64,000 nucleotides of DNA, taken from assembly GCA_937996795.1 (NCBI GenBank), contig CALKUH010000012.1:130887-194886 (forward strand), given 5' to 3'. Source of the stretch: an uncultured Verrucomicrobiota bacterium. Lineage in GTDB: Bacteria > Verrucomicrobiota > Kiritimatiellia > CAIVKH01. Under the pieces are notes generated by a model. It saw nothing but the letters and a program-made list of their open reading frames with translations, was not told the DNA's origin and did no database searches. Both the position numbers and the translations under genes were made by a program. The first letter of the stretch is position 1. Each line of letters begins with the position of its first letter. Below, in pieces: positions 1 to 8,713 of this stretch.

Positions 1-275
1 TGCAGGACGCCTCGGAAATGGTCCGCTCGATCAAGGGCTACAAGCTGCTCCAGGGCTACCGCGGCCACGCGCCGGCGGATGTGGACGCGCTGCAGGAACT
101 GCTGCTCCGCACGTCGTTCATGGTCGAGGAAATCCCGGAAATCGCGGAGCTCGACATGAACCCCGTGTTTGCGCTGGAACCCGGCAAGGGCGCCTGCATC
201 GTCGACTGCCGCATCCGCGTCGCCGCACAGACCAAGGGCCAGCCCACGCGCTATAGCTTCGGCGCCGGCGCCTGA
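1..275 (+). CDS. ADP-forming acyl-CoA ligase (C-terminal fragment)
   Basis: This is the 3' end of a gene entering from the left edge; the visible frame begins at base 3 and ends with TGA at 273-275. The last 91 codons resemble the end of the ATP-grasp (beta) part of ADP-forming acetyl/acyl-CoA synthetases, in particular the segment IAELDMNPVFAL, which matches the family pattern 'i.ElDiNPl'. Such enzymes interconvert acyl-CoA, ADP and phosphate with acid, CoA and ATP in the cytoplasm. Substrate and full domain order (including a possible fused GNAT domain) cannot be judged from the fragment. Confidence 0.75.
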   Translation, partial: QDASEMVRSIKGYKLLQGYRGHAPADVDALQELLLRTSFMVEEIPEIAELDMNPVFALEPGKGACIVDCRIRVAAQTKGQPTRYSFGAGA

Positions 276-296
276 TCCCCCACCCCGTTCACGTCC

Positions 297-339
297 GCGC
301 ACACGTACACGTTCACGAGTGACGCGTACGTGTACGCGC
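297..339. repeat. ACGTACACG-rich intergenic repeat tract
   Basis: The 155-nt gap between the acyl-CoA ligase and the antiporter holds alternating ACGTACACG/CGTGTACG words. CGTACACG at 304-311 can pair with CGTGTACG at 329-336, giving an 8-bp stem and a 17-nt loop. There is no T-run, so it is not a classic intrinsic terminator. It looks like a simple dispersed repeat of the kind seen elsewhere in this window. Confidence 0.4.
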
Positions 340-430
340 ACGGGTACGAATCCCCGCCGTCCAGTTGCGCTTGCGCGGCGACGGGCGTTCGCTATTGTGC
401 GCCCATTCGTCACGGGAAGGGGTTCGTTCC

Positions 431-1378
431 ATGATGCTTATCCTGGCTTCGTTGGCTGCGGGACTCGTGCTGTTGTACTTCGGCGCGGAGGGCCTCATCC
501 GCGGCGCCTCCAGCCTCGCGCTGCGCCTCGGCATCACGCCGCTGGTCGTCGGCCTCACCGTCGTCGCCTTCGGCACGAGCGCGCCGGAACTGGTCGTCAG
601 CACCAAGGCGGCCTATCTGGGCCAGGGCGGCATCGCGGTCGGCAATGTCGTCGGGTCGAACATCTTCAACATCGCCGTGATCCTCGGCCTCTCCGCATTG
701 ATCCGCCCGCTGCGCATTCGCGTGCAGTTGCTCAAGTTTGACATGCCCGTGATGCTCGGCGTGTCGCTGCTCTGCTGGGCGCTGTTCCGCGATGGACAGC
801 TTTCGCGGCCGGAAGCCGCCCTCCTGTTCGCCGGCATCCTCGCCTACACGGTCATCAACGTCGTGATGGCGCGGCGCGAAACCAGCAAAGTCGTCGAAAA
901 GGAATTCGAGGAAGGCACCCCCCACAAGAGCCGGAACGCGGGCGTCGACCTCCTCCTGGTCGCGGGCGGTCTCGCGCTGCTCATCCTCGGCGCGCGCCTC
1001 TTCGTCAGCGGCGCCATCGACCTGGCGCGACTCTGGGGTATCAGCGAAGCGGTCATCGGCCTCACCATCGTCGCCGCGGGCACGAGCCTGCCGGAACTCG
1101 CCACCTCCCTGATCGCCGCCTTCCGCAAGGAAGACGACATCGCCATCGGGAACATCGTCGGTTCCAACGTGTTCAACATCCTGTGCATCCTCGGCGTGTC
1201 GGGCATGATCACACCGCTCTCAACCGGCGGCGTGACCCCGGTGGATTTCGGCGTCATGCTCGGCGTGGCGTTGCTGCTGCTGCCGCTCATGCACACCGGC
1301 CTGCGCCTCGCGCGTTGGGAAGGCGCCGTGTTCGTGGCCCTCTACGGCGGCTACGTCTGGTGGCTCCTCCCCAAGTAG
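431..1378 (+). CDS. Calcium/sodium antiporter, YrbG family
   Basis: A 315-residue inner-membrane exchanger of the Ca2+/cation antiporter superfamily. It has two inverted homologous halves, each with the ion-binding alpha-repeat signature: GTSAPELVVS in the first half (about residues 55-64) and GTSLPELATS in the second (about 217-226). Each half also has a GNxVGSNxFNI motif. About ten hydrophobic helices are visible, with a polar central loop around residues 155-170. ATG at 431 is chosen because the membrane segment begins directly after it; an upstream in-frame ATG at 365 would add an arginine-rich non-family extension. It appears to be a single-gene unit. Confidence 0.9.
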   Translation: MMLILASLAAGLVLLYFGAEGLIRGASSLALRLGITPLVVGLTVVAFGTSAPELVVSTKAAYLGQGGIAVGNVVGSNIFNIAVILGLSALIRPLRIRVQLLKFDMPVMLGVSLLCWALFRDGQLSRPEAALLFAGILAYTVINVVMARRETSKVVEKEFEEGTPHKSRNAGVDLLLVAGGLALLILGARLFVSGAIDLARLWGISEAVIGLTIVAAGTSLPELATSLIAAFRKEDDIAIGNIVGSNVFNILCILGVSGMITPLSTGGVTPVDFGVMLGVALLLLPLMHTGLRLARWEGAVFVALYGGYVWWLLPK

Positions 1379-1512
1379 CCCGTCCTCCTCGTCGTCCTTG
1401 ATCTTCATTATTTCCGCGGCAACATCCAAGCCCTTCGCACGGAGCCGGGTCGATTGCGCTCGACAAAAAACGGCGCCGTGCCGGAATATTAGTTTTATGT
1501 AAGGAATGCCCC

Positions 1513-2373
1513 ATGAACCGCATATACACCATACTTCTTCTCTCCCTCCTCTCGTTCACCGCCGCTGCGGACACCCTGACCGTCGCAACGTGGAATATCG
1601 AATGGTTCCCGGGCAAGCGGATGAACAATGCGACACCGGAAGAGGAGGCGGCCCAGCTCAAGGGCGCGAGATCCGTGGTCCGCCAGCTCAAACCTGACAT
1701 CCTCATCGTTCAGGAGTTGCGCCACTGGGATGCCTTCGCCCGCCTTGTTGAGGCTCACGCCCCGCTGCGCATCAATGTGGTTTCGTCGTTCCGCGATCAC
1801 GACAACGGCGCCCTCTGGCGCCAGCAAATCGGCGTCGCCTCCACGCAACCCTGTCTCGCCGCGTGGTCGGAAATGTGGGGCCGCTCAATACCCGGCATTC
1901 CGCGCGGATTCAGCTTCGCCGCCTACCAGGTCGGCGGAGACAACGCCGTGGTGCTCGTCTACGGCCTCCACTTGAAAAGCAATCGCGCGCGCGACGAAGA
2001 GGACGCGATGATCAACCATGCGTGGCGCAACGAAAGTGTAATCCAGCTGCTCCAGCATATCGCCGAAATGGAACGCCTGGTCTTTAAAGACCGGGTGCGC
2101 GGCGTTATTATCGCGGGCGATTTCAACACAAACCACGACAACCAATTCGGGGATCAGGTCGCGGAACTGCTCACACAGCAGGGATTTCACAACACATGGC
2201 GCGATGTTCCGCGCGACAACCGGCTGAGCTGGAGAGGCAATGACCGATTCCAGCCAACAACGTTCGATTACATCTTCACGCGCGGCTTCGGCAAACCGAT
2301 AGCACGGCTGGTTGAGGTTCCGGAAGGCATCAGCGATCACTGGCCGGTTTTCGTTGAATTAGAACTGGATTGA
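1513..2373 (+). CDS. Secreted endonuclease/exonuclease/phosphatase-family protein
   Basis: A 286-residue protein with a signal peptide (hydrophobic run in residues 5-19, likely cleavage after TAAA). The mature part begins with LTVATWNIEWFPG, the first metal-binding motif of the EEP (DNase I/exonuclease III/sphingomyelinase) fold. Later motifs include a catalytic-type GDFNTNHDN segment near residues 203-211 and a C-terminal SDHWPVF, holding the Asp-His pair of the family. The catalytic set appears complete. The substrate (nucleic acid, phosphodiester lipid or sugar phosphate) cannot be predicted. GGAA lies 8 nt before the ATG. Confidence 0.82.
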   Translation: MNRIYTILLLSLLSFTAAADTLTVATWNIEWFPGKRMNNATPEEEAAQLKGARSVVRQLKPDILIVQELRHWDAFARLVEAHAPLRINVVSSFRDHDNGALWRQQIGVASTQPCLAAWSEMWGRSIPGIPRGFSFAAYQVGGDNAVVLVYGLHLKSNRARDEEDAMINHAWRNESVIQLLQHIAEMERLVFKDRVRGVIIAGDFNTNHDNQFGDQVAELLTQQGFHNTWRDVPRDNRLSWRGNDRFQPTTFDYIFTRGFGKPIARLVEVPEGISDHWPVFVELELD

Positions 2374-2383
2374 TCCGGGAACC

Positions 2384-3220
2384 TTACAGCTTCCGATCCT
2401 CCACCCCAAGGCCGGGAAAGGCCGCCGCGAGATCTGTGCGAACGCGCCTCAACGTCTGGCGCAGCGTCTCGCTGTCCGCCGCCAGCACCTTGATGCTCCA
2501 GCACGCGGGATCGAGCGCGCTCGCGCCGACCCACCGCGCCTCATCAGACATCGCATTCCACGCGGCCTGATGCGCCGCGGCGGCCGCTGCCGCCTCGCCC
2601 ACGAGATAGCACCCGGCATAGTAGCCCGCCCCGAACGGATGCTTCAGCGCCCAGGCGCTCCCGTCGTTCGCGCGCAACGCGTAGCGCTCGCGCGCCACAC
2701 GCCGCCCTGCGTACACGAGGTCCATCGCCCAGCGAACCTCCTCAAAGGCAAAGCGCTCGCCGCGCGCCACGCGGCCCGGCGCGAGGGTCTCCGCGAAAAA
2801 CAGCGCGCCGCCGCGCTCGACCTCCAGCCGCGTGAACTGCCGGTAGCGGCAGCCCGCCTGCGGGATGAACAGCTCGGGCCGCACCTCCAGCCACCCGCCC
2901 GCGCGCACCCGGCACACCTGCTCCATCACCGCCTCGCCGCGCGGCATCGCGTGGATGCGCGACGCGCTGGGCGACGTGAACAACACGCGCGCGCCCGGCG
3001 CCACCTCCACGTCCAGCTCCATCCGGTCGCCCGCAAACACGCCCGCCGTCGCATTCACTGCCTGCACCAGCAGCACTTCGCCGGTCCAGTAGGGCTTGCT
3101 CAGGTGGAACGGCGCGGACACCTCGCGCGCGGCCAGCACGGTGCCCCCGCTCTCCGCCGCGCAGCGGATGCGGAACACGCCATGCAGCGACGCCGCATCA
3201 ATTGTGGAAGAGGACTTCAC
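2384..3220 (-). CDS. ureD: Urease accessory protein UreD
   Basis: A 278-residue UreD/UreH homologue, the last gene of the urease operon. UreD docks on apo-urease and, with UreF and UreG, helps carbamylate the active-site lysine and insert two nickel ions. Family features include the N-terminal LSKPYWTGEVLLVQAVNATAG segment region, the DRMELDVEVAPGARVLFTSPSA stretch and a central REL/EE-rich beta-sheet region. The start lies inside the 3' end of ureG (23-nt overlap), so the two are probably translationally coupled. Placement of ureD last, rather than first as in Klebsiella, is a known variant. Confidence 0.9.
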   Translation of the reverse strand: MKSSSTIDAASLHGVFRIRCAAESGGTVLAAREVSAPFHLSKPYWTGEVLLVQAVNATAGVFAGDRMELDVEVAPGARVLFTSPSASRIHAMPRGEAVMEQVCRVRAGGWLEVRPELFIPQAGCRYRQFTRLEVERGGALFFAETLAPGRVARGERFAFEEVRWAMDLVYAGRRVARERYALRANDGSAWALKHPFGAGYYAGCYLVGEAAAAAAAHQAAWNAMSDEARWVGASALDPACWSIKVLAADSETLRQTLRRVRTDLAAAFPGLGVEDRKL

Positions 3221-3821
3221 GTTCCAGCCACGCGATGACGTCGGCCAGCCCCTTTTCGGTTTTCAGGTCGCAAAAAAGAAACGGCTTCGCGCCGCGCATC
3301 AGCTTCGCGTCGCGGTCCATCACCCCGAGGTCCGCGCCCACCAGCGGCGCGAGGTCGGTCTTGTTGATGATCAGCAGGTCGCTGCCGCGAATCGCCGGTC
3401 CGCCCTTGCGCGGGATCTTGTCGCCCTCCGCCACGTCGATCACATAGATAAACGCATCCACCAGCTCCGGCGAAAAGGTCGCTGACAAATTATCGCCGCC
3501 GCTCTCCACCAGCACCAGCTCCACGTCCGGATGCCGCTGGATCAGCGTCCGCACCGCCTGTTCGTTCATCGTCGTGTCGTCGCGGATCGCCGTGTGCGGG
3601 CAGCCGCCCGTCTCGACGCCGATAATCCGGTCGGCCGCCAGCGCCTCGTGCCGTGTGAGGAACTGCGCATCCTCCAGCGTGTAGATGTCGTTCGTCACGA
3701 CCGCCAGCGAGTAGCGGTCGCGCAACTGCTGGCACAGCCGCAGCACCAGCATCGTCTTGCCCGACCCCACCGGCCCGCCGACGCCCACGCGCACCGCGCG
3801 GGAAAATCGCTTTGTCTTCAT
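3198..3821 (-). CDS. ureG: Urease accessory GTPase UreG
   Basis: A 207-residue SIMIBI-class GTPase that drives nickel delivery to urease. It shows the P-loop GPVGSGKT at residues 16-23, an ESGGDNLSATFSPEL segment containing the switch region, the nickel-site motif with invariant Cys-Pro-His (GGCPHTAIRDD), and an NKTDL base-specificity motif. ATG at 3821 is chosen because AGGAG lies 5 nt upstream; the in-frame GTG two codons earlier would overlap that site. Length is normal for bacterial UreG. It lies between ureF and ureD. Confidence 0.96.
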   Translation of the reverse strand: MKTKRFSRAVRVGVGGPVGSGKTMLVLRLCQQLRDRYSLAVVTNDIYTLEDAQFLTRHEALAADRIIGVETGGCPHTAIRDDTTMNEQAVRTLIQRHPDVELVLVESGGDNLSATFSPELVDAFIYVIDVAEGDKIPRKGGPAIRGSDLLIINKTDLAPLVGADLGVMDRDAKLMRGAKPFLFCDLKTEKGLADVIAWLEREVLFHN

Positions 3822-3829
3822 GATCACTC

Positions 3830-4519
3830 CTAACTGATGAACAATCGCGTATACGCCGTTTCGTGCCGCGCGCTCGCGATGTCGAGGCCGGGCGTGAACC
3901 AGCCGGCCTCGTCGCGCGGGATCGCGGCCGACCGCTCCTGCCAGGGGATCGAAGCGGCGAGCAACCGCGTCAACACGCCCTGGGCCGCGCGCTGGCCGAG
4001 GCGCAGCAACTTCATCGCGGCCGCAATCGCGCCGGCGAGTTGCTGGTAGGTGTAGGCCGCCACCGCGTCCTCCGCGCGCGCGCCGCACCCGGCGCACAAG
4101 GCGCCATACGCCACCGGCAGCTGGCCGCGCCAGCGCCCTTCGTCGTGCGCGCGCTGCAACTGCGCGTTCCACGCGGACGGCATCAGCTCCGCCGCCAGCG
4201 CGACACGTTGCGCGCCGATGCGCGAGCCAGCCTCGCGCAGTTCGCGCGCGCCGCGCAGGGCCGCGCATTCCTCATCCAGCGCGCACACGAGGTCAAGATC
4301 CTGCGCCGCGGCCGCCGCGTGAGCGAGCCGCACATACGGCAGTTCAGCGTACGCGAGCGCGGGCAACAGATGCTCGGCCAGCAGCGCCTCCAGCGACACG
4401 ACATCGCGCACCAGCCCCGCCTCGACGAAGCCTTCGAGCCCGAACGAGTGCGCGTAGGCGCCGGTCGGGTACGTCGAATCGCTGGACTGCAGCAAGGCGA
4501 GCAGGGCGGTCGCGTTCAT
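3830..4519 (-). CDS. ureF: Urease accessory protein UreF
   Basis: A 229-residue all-helical UreF homologue, the bridge between UreG and the UreD-urease complex. It begins with ALLALLQSSDSTYPTGAYAHS, in which the SD..fP.G.y.hS pattern is the UreF signature, followed by GLEGFVEAG. ATG at 4519 is preferred over an upstream ATG at 4594, which lies inside ureE and would add a non-conserved 25-residue leader. The gene starts 4 nt after the ureE stop codon and ends 8 nt before ureG. Confidence 0.93.
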   Translation of the reverse strand: MNATALLALLQSSDSTYPTGAYAHSFGLEGFVEAGLVRDVVSLEALLAEHLLPALAYAELPYVRLAHAAAAAQDLDLVCALDEECAALRGARELREAGSRIGAQRVALAAELMPSAWNAQLQRAHDEGRWRGQLPVAYGALCAGCGARAEDAVAAYTYQQLAGAIAAAMKLLRLGQRAAQGVLTRLLAASIPWQERSAAIPRDEAGWFTPGLDIASARHETAYTRLFIS

Positions 4520-4523
4520 TCGG

Positions 4524-4955
4524 TTAGTGGTGGTGATGTCCCGCGCCGGCGCGGAAAGGCCTGAAGACCGCGCGGCGGGCGTGGGGATGCACATGCTGCT
4601 GGGCGGCGAACTGGCGGATCGCGGGATCGTCGGCCACGCGGATCAAGCCCGGCTCGACCTCAATCACCTGGTGCAGGTTGCCGAGCAGCCAGCCGAGCTT
4701 CGCCGCCTCATCTGGTGACGCGCCGAGCGGAAACTCCAGGACCGGCTCCGCCGCCTGCTCAATCACATACGCCCTGCCGTCGGCCAGATGCACGCAATCC
4801 CCGTGCGCGAGCGGATGCGCGAGATCAAAGCCAAACTCGACGCCATCCGCCGCCACCCCCCGCCACCGCGTCTTCGCCAGCGTCAACCGGTCCACCGGGA
4901 TGGAAATTCGTTCGGTCCCGGCCGGACAGGAAACGGCATGGTGGACGAGCTTCAT
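4524..4955 (-). CDS. ureE: Urease nickel metallochaperone UreE
   Basis: A 143-residue UreE homologue that binds nickel and passes it to UreG. The N-terminal half is the peptide-binding-like domain. The C-terminal half has the metal-binding-domain segment LGWLLGNLHQVIEVE with the conserved interface histidine, then QQHVHPHARRAVFRPF. The chain ends in a short GHHHH tail, a reduced form of the His-rich tail of Klebsiella UreE. It begins 1 nt after the ureC stop codon. Confidence 0.93.
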   Translation of the reverse strand: MKLVHHAVSCPAGTERISIPVDRLTLAKTRWRGVAADGVEFGFDLAHPLAHGDCVHLADGRAYVIEQAAEPVLEFPLGASPDEAAKLGWLLGNLHQVIEVEPGLIRVADDPAIRQFAAQQHVHPHARRAVFRPFRAGAGHHHH

Positions 4956-4956
4956 C

Positions 4957-6717
4957 TCAGAACAAAAAATACCGCTGTGCCATGGGCAATTGCCGGGCGG
5001 GTTCGCAGGTGAGCAGGACGCCGTCGGCTTTTACCTCGTAGGTTTCGGGATTCACCTCAATCACCGGCTGCGCGTCGTTGTGGACGAGGTCGGCCTTGTT
5101 GATGCGGCGCGTGTTGCGGACGACGCCGATCAGGCGCTGCAGGCCGAGGCGCTCGGGCACGCCGCCGTCGCGCGCGGCCTGGCTGACGAAGGTCATGCTG
5201 GTCGCGTACTTCGCGCGCCCGTGCGCGGCGAACTGCGGGCGGTAGAACGTCGGCTGCGGCGTCGGGATCGACGCATTCGGGTCGCCCATGTTCGCGAGCG
5301 CGATCAACCCGCCCTTCAACACGAGCTCCGGCTTCACACCAAAAAACGCGGGCTTCCACACCACGAGGTCGGCCAGTTTCCCGACCTCCAGCGAGCCGAC
5401 CTCGTGCGCGATGCCGTGCGTGATCGCAGGATTGATCGTGTATTTCGCGAGGTAGCGCAGCGCCCGGAAATTGTCGGCCGCCGGATGCGCGGCCCCCGTC
5501 AGCACGCCGCGCTGGAGCTTCATCTTGTGCGCCGTCTGCCACGAGCGGATGATCACTTCGCCCACGCGGCCCATCGCCTGGCTGTCGCTCGACATCATCG
5601 AGATCGCGCCGAGATCGTGCAGGAGGTCCTCCGCCGCGATGGTCTGCGGACGGATGCGCGACTCCGCGAAGGCGACATCCTCGGGGATGGACGAGTCGAG
5701 ATGGTGGCACACCATGAGCATGTCGAGATGCTCATCAATCGTGTTCACCGTGAACGGACGCGTGGGATTCGTAGACGACGGCAATACATTCGGCAACCCG
5801 CACACGCGGATGATGTCGGGCGCGTGCCCGCCGCCCGCTCCTTCGGAGTGATAGGTGTGGATCGCGCGCCCCTTGAACGCGTTGATCGTGGCCTCGACGA
5901 AACCGGCTTCATTCAGCGTGTCGGTGTGGATCGCCACCTGCACATCGAGGTCGTCCGCCACGCCGAGGCAGCAGTCGATCGCCGCGGGCGTCGTGCCCCA
6001 ATCCTCGTGCAGCTTCAACCCGATCGCGCCGGAGCGGATCTGCTCCACCAGCGGGTCGGGCGTCGAGCAATTGCCCTTGCCGAGGAACCCGAGATTCATC
6101 GGGTACTCCTCCGCCGCCTCAAGCATCCGGTGCAGGTTCCAGCGGCCCGGCGTACACGTCGTTGCATTGGTCCCGGTCGCCGGGCCCGTGCCGCCGCCGA
6201 GCATCGTCGTCACGCCGCTGGCGAGCGCCTCGTCAATCTGCTGCGGACAGATGAAATGAATGTGCGAGTCAATGCCGCCCGCCGTGACCATGTGGCCCTC
6301 GCCCGCGATGACCTCGGTCGCCGCGCCGATCACCATCGCGTGCTTTTGTCCCGATACCGGGTCGATGAAGGTGGACCCGATGCCGGATTGGATGCCGGGA
6401 TTCCCGGCGTGGCCGATGCCGACAATGCGCCCGCCCTTGATGCCGATATCCGCCTTGAGGATGCCGAGTTTCGGATCAAGGATCAGCGCGTTGGTAATCA
6501 CGAGGTCGAGGCACTCGCTGTCCAGCGCGGTCGGCGACTGGCCCATGCCGTCGCGGATGACCTTGCCGCCGCCAAATTTCACCTCGTTGCCGTATCCACC
6601 CCGCTCCGCGATGAGATCGCGTTCGACCTCGATGATGAGTTCCGTGTCCGCGAGACGGACGCGGTCGCCCTTCGTCGGCCCGAACATTTCAGCATATTGG
6701 CGGCGGGTAAGTTTCAT
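4957..6717 (-). CDS. ureC: Urease alpha (catalytic) subunit
   Basis: A 586-residue amidohydrolase that hydrolyses urea to ammonia and carbamate. All signature parts are present: nickel ligands in the SHIHF motif (His152, His154), the lysine to be carbamylated in GLKLHEDWG (Lys235), the HTDTLNE and GGGHAPDI metal-site motifs, and the mobile-flap motif MVCHHLDSS with the catalytic His. The C-terminus MAQRYFLF is typical. The chain is about 15 residues longer than usual; the extra length lies around residues 110-128, between the GHAGNP and GTEVIAGEG-type segments, away from the catalytic motifs. It starts 38 nt after ureB. Confidence 0.98.
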   Translation of the reverse strand: MKLTRRQYAEMFGPTKGDRVRLADTELIIEVERDLIAERGGYGNEVKFGGGKVIRDGMGQSPTALDSECLDLVITNALILDPKLGILKADIGIKGGRIVGIGHAGNPGIQSGIGSTFIDPVSGQKHAMVIGAATEVIAGEGHMVTAGGIDSHIHFICPQQIDEALASGVTTMLGGGTGPATGTNATTCTPGRWNLHRMLEAAEEYPMNLGFLGKGNCSTPDPLVEQIRSGAIGLKLHEDWGTTPAAIDCCLGVADDLDVQVAIHTDTLNEAGFVEATINAFKGRAIHTYHSEGAGGGHAPDIIRVCGLPNVLPSSTNPTRPFTVNTIDEHLDMLMVCHHLDSSIPEDVAFAESRIRPQTIAAEDLLHDLGAISMMSSDSQAMGRVGEVIIRSWQTAHKMKLQRGVLTGAAHPAADNFRALRYLAKYTINPAITHGIAHEVGSLEVGKLADLVVWKPAFFGVKPELVLKGGLIALANMGDPNASIPTPQPTFYRPQFAAHGRAKYATSMTFVSQAARDGGVPERLGLQRLIGVVRNTRRINKADLVHNDAQPVIEVNPETYEVKADGVLLTCEPARQLPMAQRYFLF

Positions 6718-6755
6718 GGATTTCGCGAAGCGTTCTTCCTCGTCGTCGTCCTCGA

Positions 6756-7064
6756 TCAGTCGAGCGGGCCATTCACCTTGCCATTCAGGCCGTACACCTC
6801 GCGCGCGCCGGCAAGGGCTACGAGGTTCACCTTCCGCTCGTCGCCGGGTTCAAACCGCACCGCGGTACCCGCCGGGATATCCAGCCGGAAGCCGCGCGCG
6901 GCGGCGCGGTCGAACCGCAGCGCCTCGTTCACTTCAAAAAAATGAAAGTGGCTGCCGACCTGTACGGGGCGGTCGCCGGTGTTGGCGACCATCAGCGTTT
7001 TCGCCGCGAGCCCGGCGTTCGCGGGCAGCTCGCCGTCGGGGATAAAATATTCGCCGGGGATCAT
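6756..7064 (-). CDS. ureB: Urease beta subunit
   Basis: A 102-residue urease beta chain, separate from gamma as in most bacteria. It opens with MIPGEYFIPDGELPANAG and carries the NTGDRPVQVGSHFHFFEVN segment and the C-terminal GLNGKVNGPLD, all hallmarks of the family. Its ATG overlaps the ureA stop region by 4 nt, so translation is probably coupled. It assembles with UreA and UreC as an (alpha-beta-gamma)3 unit. Confidence 0.97.
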   Translation of the reverse strand: MIPGEYFIPDGELPANAGLAAKTLMVANTGDRPVQVGSHFHFFEVNEALRFDRAAARGFRLDIPAGTAVRFEPGDERKVNLVALAGAREVYGLNGKVNGPLD

Positions 7065-7363
7065 GGGATCGGATGATGAACGGTGACGAGTTTCGTGCCG
7101 TCGGGGAACGTCGCCTCGACCTGCACCTCGGGAATCATTTCGGGCACGCCTTCCAGCACATCGCCGCGCTTGAGGATGGTGGTGCCATAATTCATCAACT
7201 CAGCCACGGACCTGCCGTCGCGCGCGCCCTCCATGATTTCGTAGGTGAGGATCGCGACGGCTTCCGGGTGGTTCAGCTTCAGCCCGCGCGCCTGGCGCCG
7301 GCGCGCGAGGTCCGCGGCCACCACCACCATCAACTTTTCCCGTTCACGCGGTGTCAGGTGCAT
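7061..7363 (-). CDS. ureA: Urease gamma subunit
   Basis: A 100-residue urease gamma chain and first gene of the ureABCEFGD operon. The start MHLTPREREKL, the central NHPEAVAILTYEIMEGARDG and the end KLVTVHHPI are diagnostic. The operon promoter should lie in the 146 nt to the right (7364-7509), which is shared with the divergent gene at 7510. That gap is relatively AT-richer around 7382-7396, but I see no clear operator. No urea transporter or nickel-uptake gene adjoins the operon. Confidence 0.97.
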   Translation of the reverse strand: MHLTPREREKLMVVVAADLARRRQARGLKLNHPEAVAILTYEIMEGARDGRSVAELMNYGTTILKRGDVLEGVPEMIPEVQVEATFPDGTKLVTVHHPIP

Positions 7364-7509
7364 ATCGGTTATCCGCAGGCGCTTAACGTTATCTTTACAC
7401 AGCCGCGTCGCCCCCGTGCGGCAGAATAAACACTAGAGAGGGAGCCCCGGCTTGCCAAGCAAATCCACGCGCGGCACACTCGTCGCAGCTGTAGACGCCC
7501 CGTGTACCC

Positions 7510-8247
7510 ATGAACCGCTCCACCCTGCTGCTCGCTGCTCTGCTCTTCGCCGCCGGATGGGTTTCCGGGATGGTCGCGCAACGCTTCATCGATACGCCCG
7601 CAGTCGAACCGCCGGCGGAGATCGCGGCGGCGCCCGCGCCCCGCGAGACCCGCGAAGAGGCCGCGCCGAAACCCGGCGGGCGGGAACGCCGCGCACTGGA
7701 CGCGGAATCCGCCGCGCCTGACGAACCAGCCGATTCGCGCGAGGAGGGTATGGCCTCGCTCCTGCCGCCGATGGACGAGCCCGCGCGCGAGATCGACGAC
7801 ACACGCGGGGATACGCCGTGGGGACGCGACGCATGGACAAATCGCGAAGCGTGGCTCGAACAGCGGCGCGCAGAGCGGGAGGAACGGGTCAATCGCATGC
7901 GCTCCAATCTCATCGAAAAGGCAAAACTGTCCGAGGACCAGACGGTGCGGTTTGACGTGCTGGTGACGTCGATGAACCTGCGCCTGCAGCAACAAACCCA
8001 GCTTTGGCAGGAAGCACTCGAATCCGGCCTGATGTCCCGCGCCGAAATCCGCGCGCGCGCCATGAAGGAGGTCGGGACCGCCGTGTCGCTCACCTATGAC
8101 GAGCTTGACCGCAACCTGCCCGCCGAATGGCGGAGCGACATCACGAACGAGTCGGTGAACCTGTGGACGTTTATCGATCCCGACATCTGGCGCGCAATGC
8201 GGCCGCTCATGGGCGGACGCGGACGCCCCAATCCACCCTCACGCTGA
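7510..8247 (+). CDS. Membrane-anchored protein of unknown function
   Basis: A 245-residue protein with one N-terminal hydrophobic segment (residues 5-23), so it is probably anchored in the inner membrane facing the periplasm. Residues 30-75 form a Pro/Ala/Glu-rich linker. Residues 110-190 are charged and predicted helical (RRAEREERVNRMRSNLIEKAKLSEDQTVRFDVL), broadly recalling periplasmic Spy/CpxP-type or zinc-resistance helical proteins, but I do not see a convincing signature. A partly hydrophobic tail ends in GGRGRPNPPS. It sits divergently from urease and just before the VOC protein. Confidence 0.6.
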   Translation: MNRSTLLLAALLFAAGWVSGMVAQRFIDTPAVEPPAEIAAAPAPRETREEAAPKPGGRERRALDAESAAPDEPADSREEGMASLLPPMDEPAREIDDTRGDTPWGRDAWTNREAWLEQRRAEREERVNRMRSNLIEKAKLSEDQTVRFDVLVTSMNLRLQQQTQLWQEALESGLMSRAEIRARAMKEVGTAVSLTYDELDRNLPAEWRSDITNESVNLWTFIDPDIWRAMRPLMGGRGRPNPPSR

Positions 8248-8267
8248 ACCCAACCCAAGGAAAACCC

Positions 8268-8669
8268 GTGACCACCGTCCACCACCTCGCCCTCAACTGC
8301 CGCGATATGCGCGCACAGGAAGTCTTCTACAGCCGCCACTTCGGATTCCGCCGCGCGCGCGTCATCAACGCGGGCACGCCGCAGGAATTCATCATGCTGC
8401 GCCTGGGCGCCATGTGCCTCGAACTGTTCCAGGTGAATCCCGCGGATGCGGCGGCTCGCGGCGGCGAGCAGCCCGTCGGCGCCAAGCACTTCGCGTTCCA
8501 CGTGGACGACATCGAGGCCGCCGTCCGCGCGCTGAACGCCGACGGCATCGCCACGGACAAGATCATCGACTGCGCCAAGCTCCTGCCCGGCCTCAAGGTC
8601 TGCTTCTTTAACGACCCCGAGGGGAACCGGCTTGAATTGATGCAGGGCTGGCGGGACGAGGGTTCGTAG
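8268..8669 (+). CDS. VOC-family (glyoxalase-like) protein
   Basis: A 133-residue vicinal-oxygen-chelate fold protein. It has paired beta-alpha-beta-beta-beta modules: TTVHHLALNCRDM at the start (first metal-ligand His region), a central CLELFQVNP, KHFAFHVDDIEAAVRALNADG for the second module, and a terminal FFNDPEGNRLELMQG. These are characteristic of lactoylglutathione lyase/dioxygenase-like members. Start is GTG at 8268, supported by AAGGAAAA 4-11 nt upstream. Lyase, isomerase and resistance functions cannot be separated by sequence alone. Confidence 0.82.
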   Translation: MTTVHHLALNCRDMRAQEVFYSRHFGFRRARVINAGTPQEFIMLRLGAMCLELFQVNPADAAARGGEQPVGAKHFAFHVDDIEAAVRALNADGIATDKIIDCAKLLPGLKVCFFNDPEGNRLELMQGWRDEGS

Positions 8670-8713
8670 GCCGCTGATTGCAGCGGCGCACCGCGCACCG
8701 TACACTGCCGGCC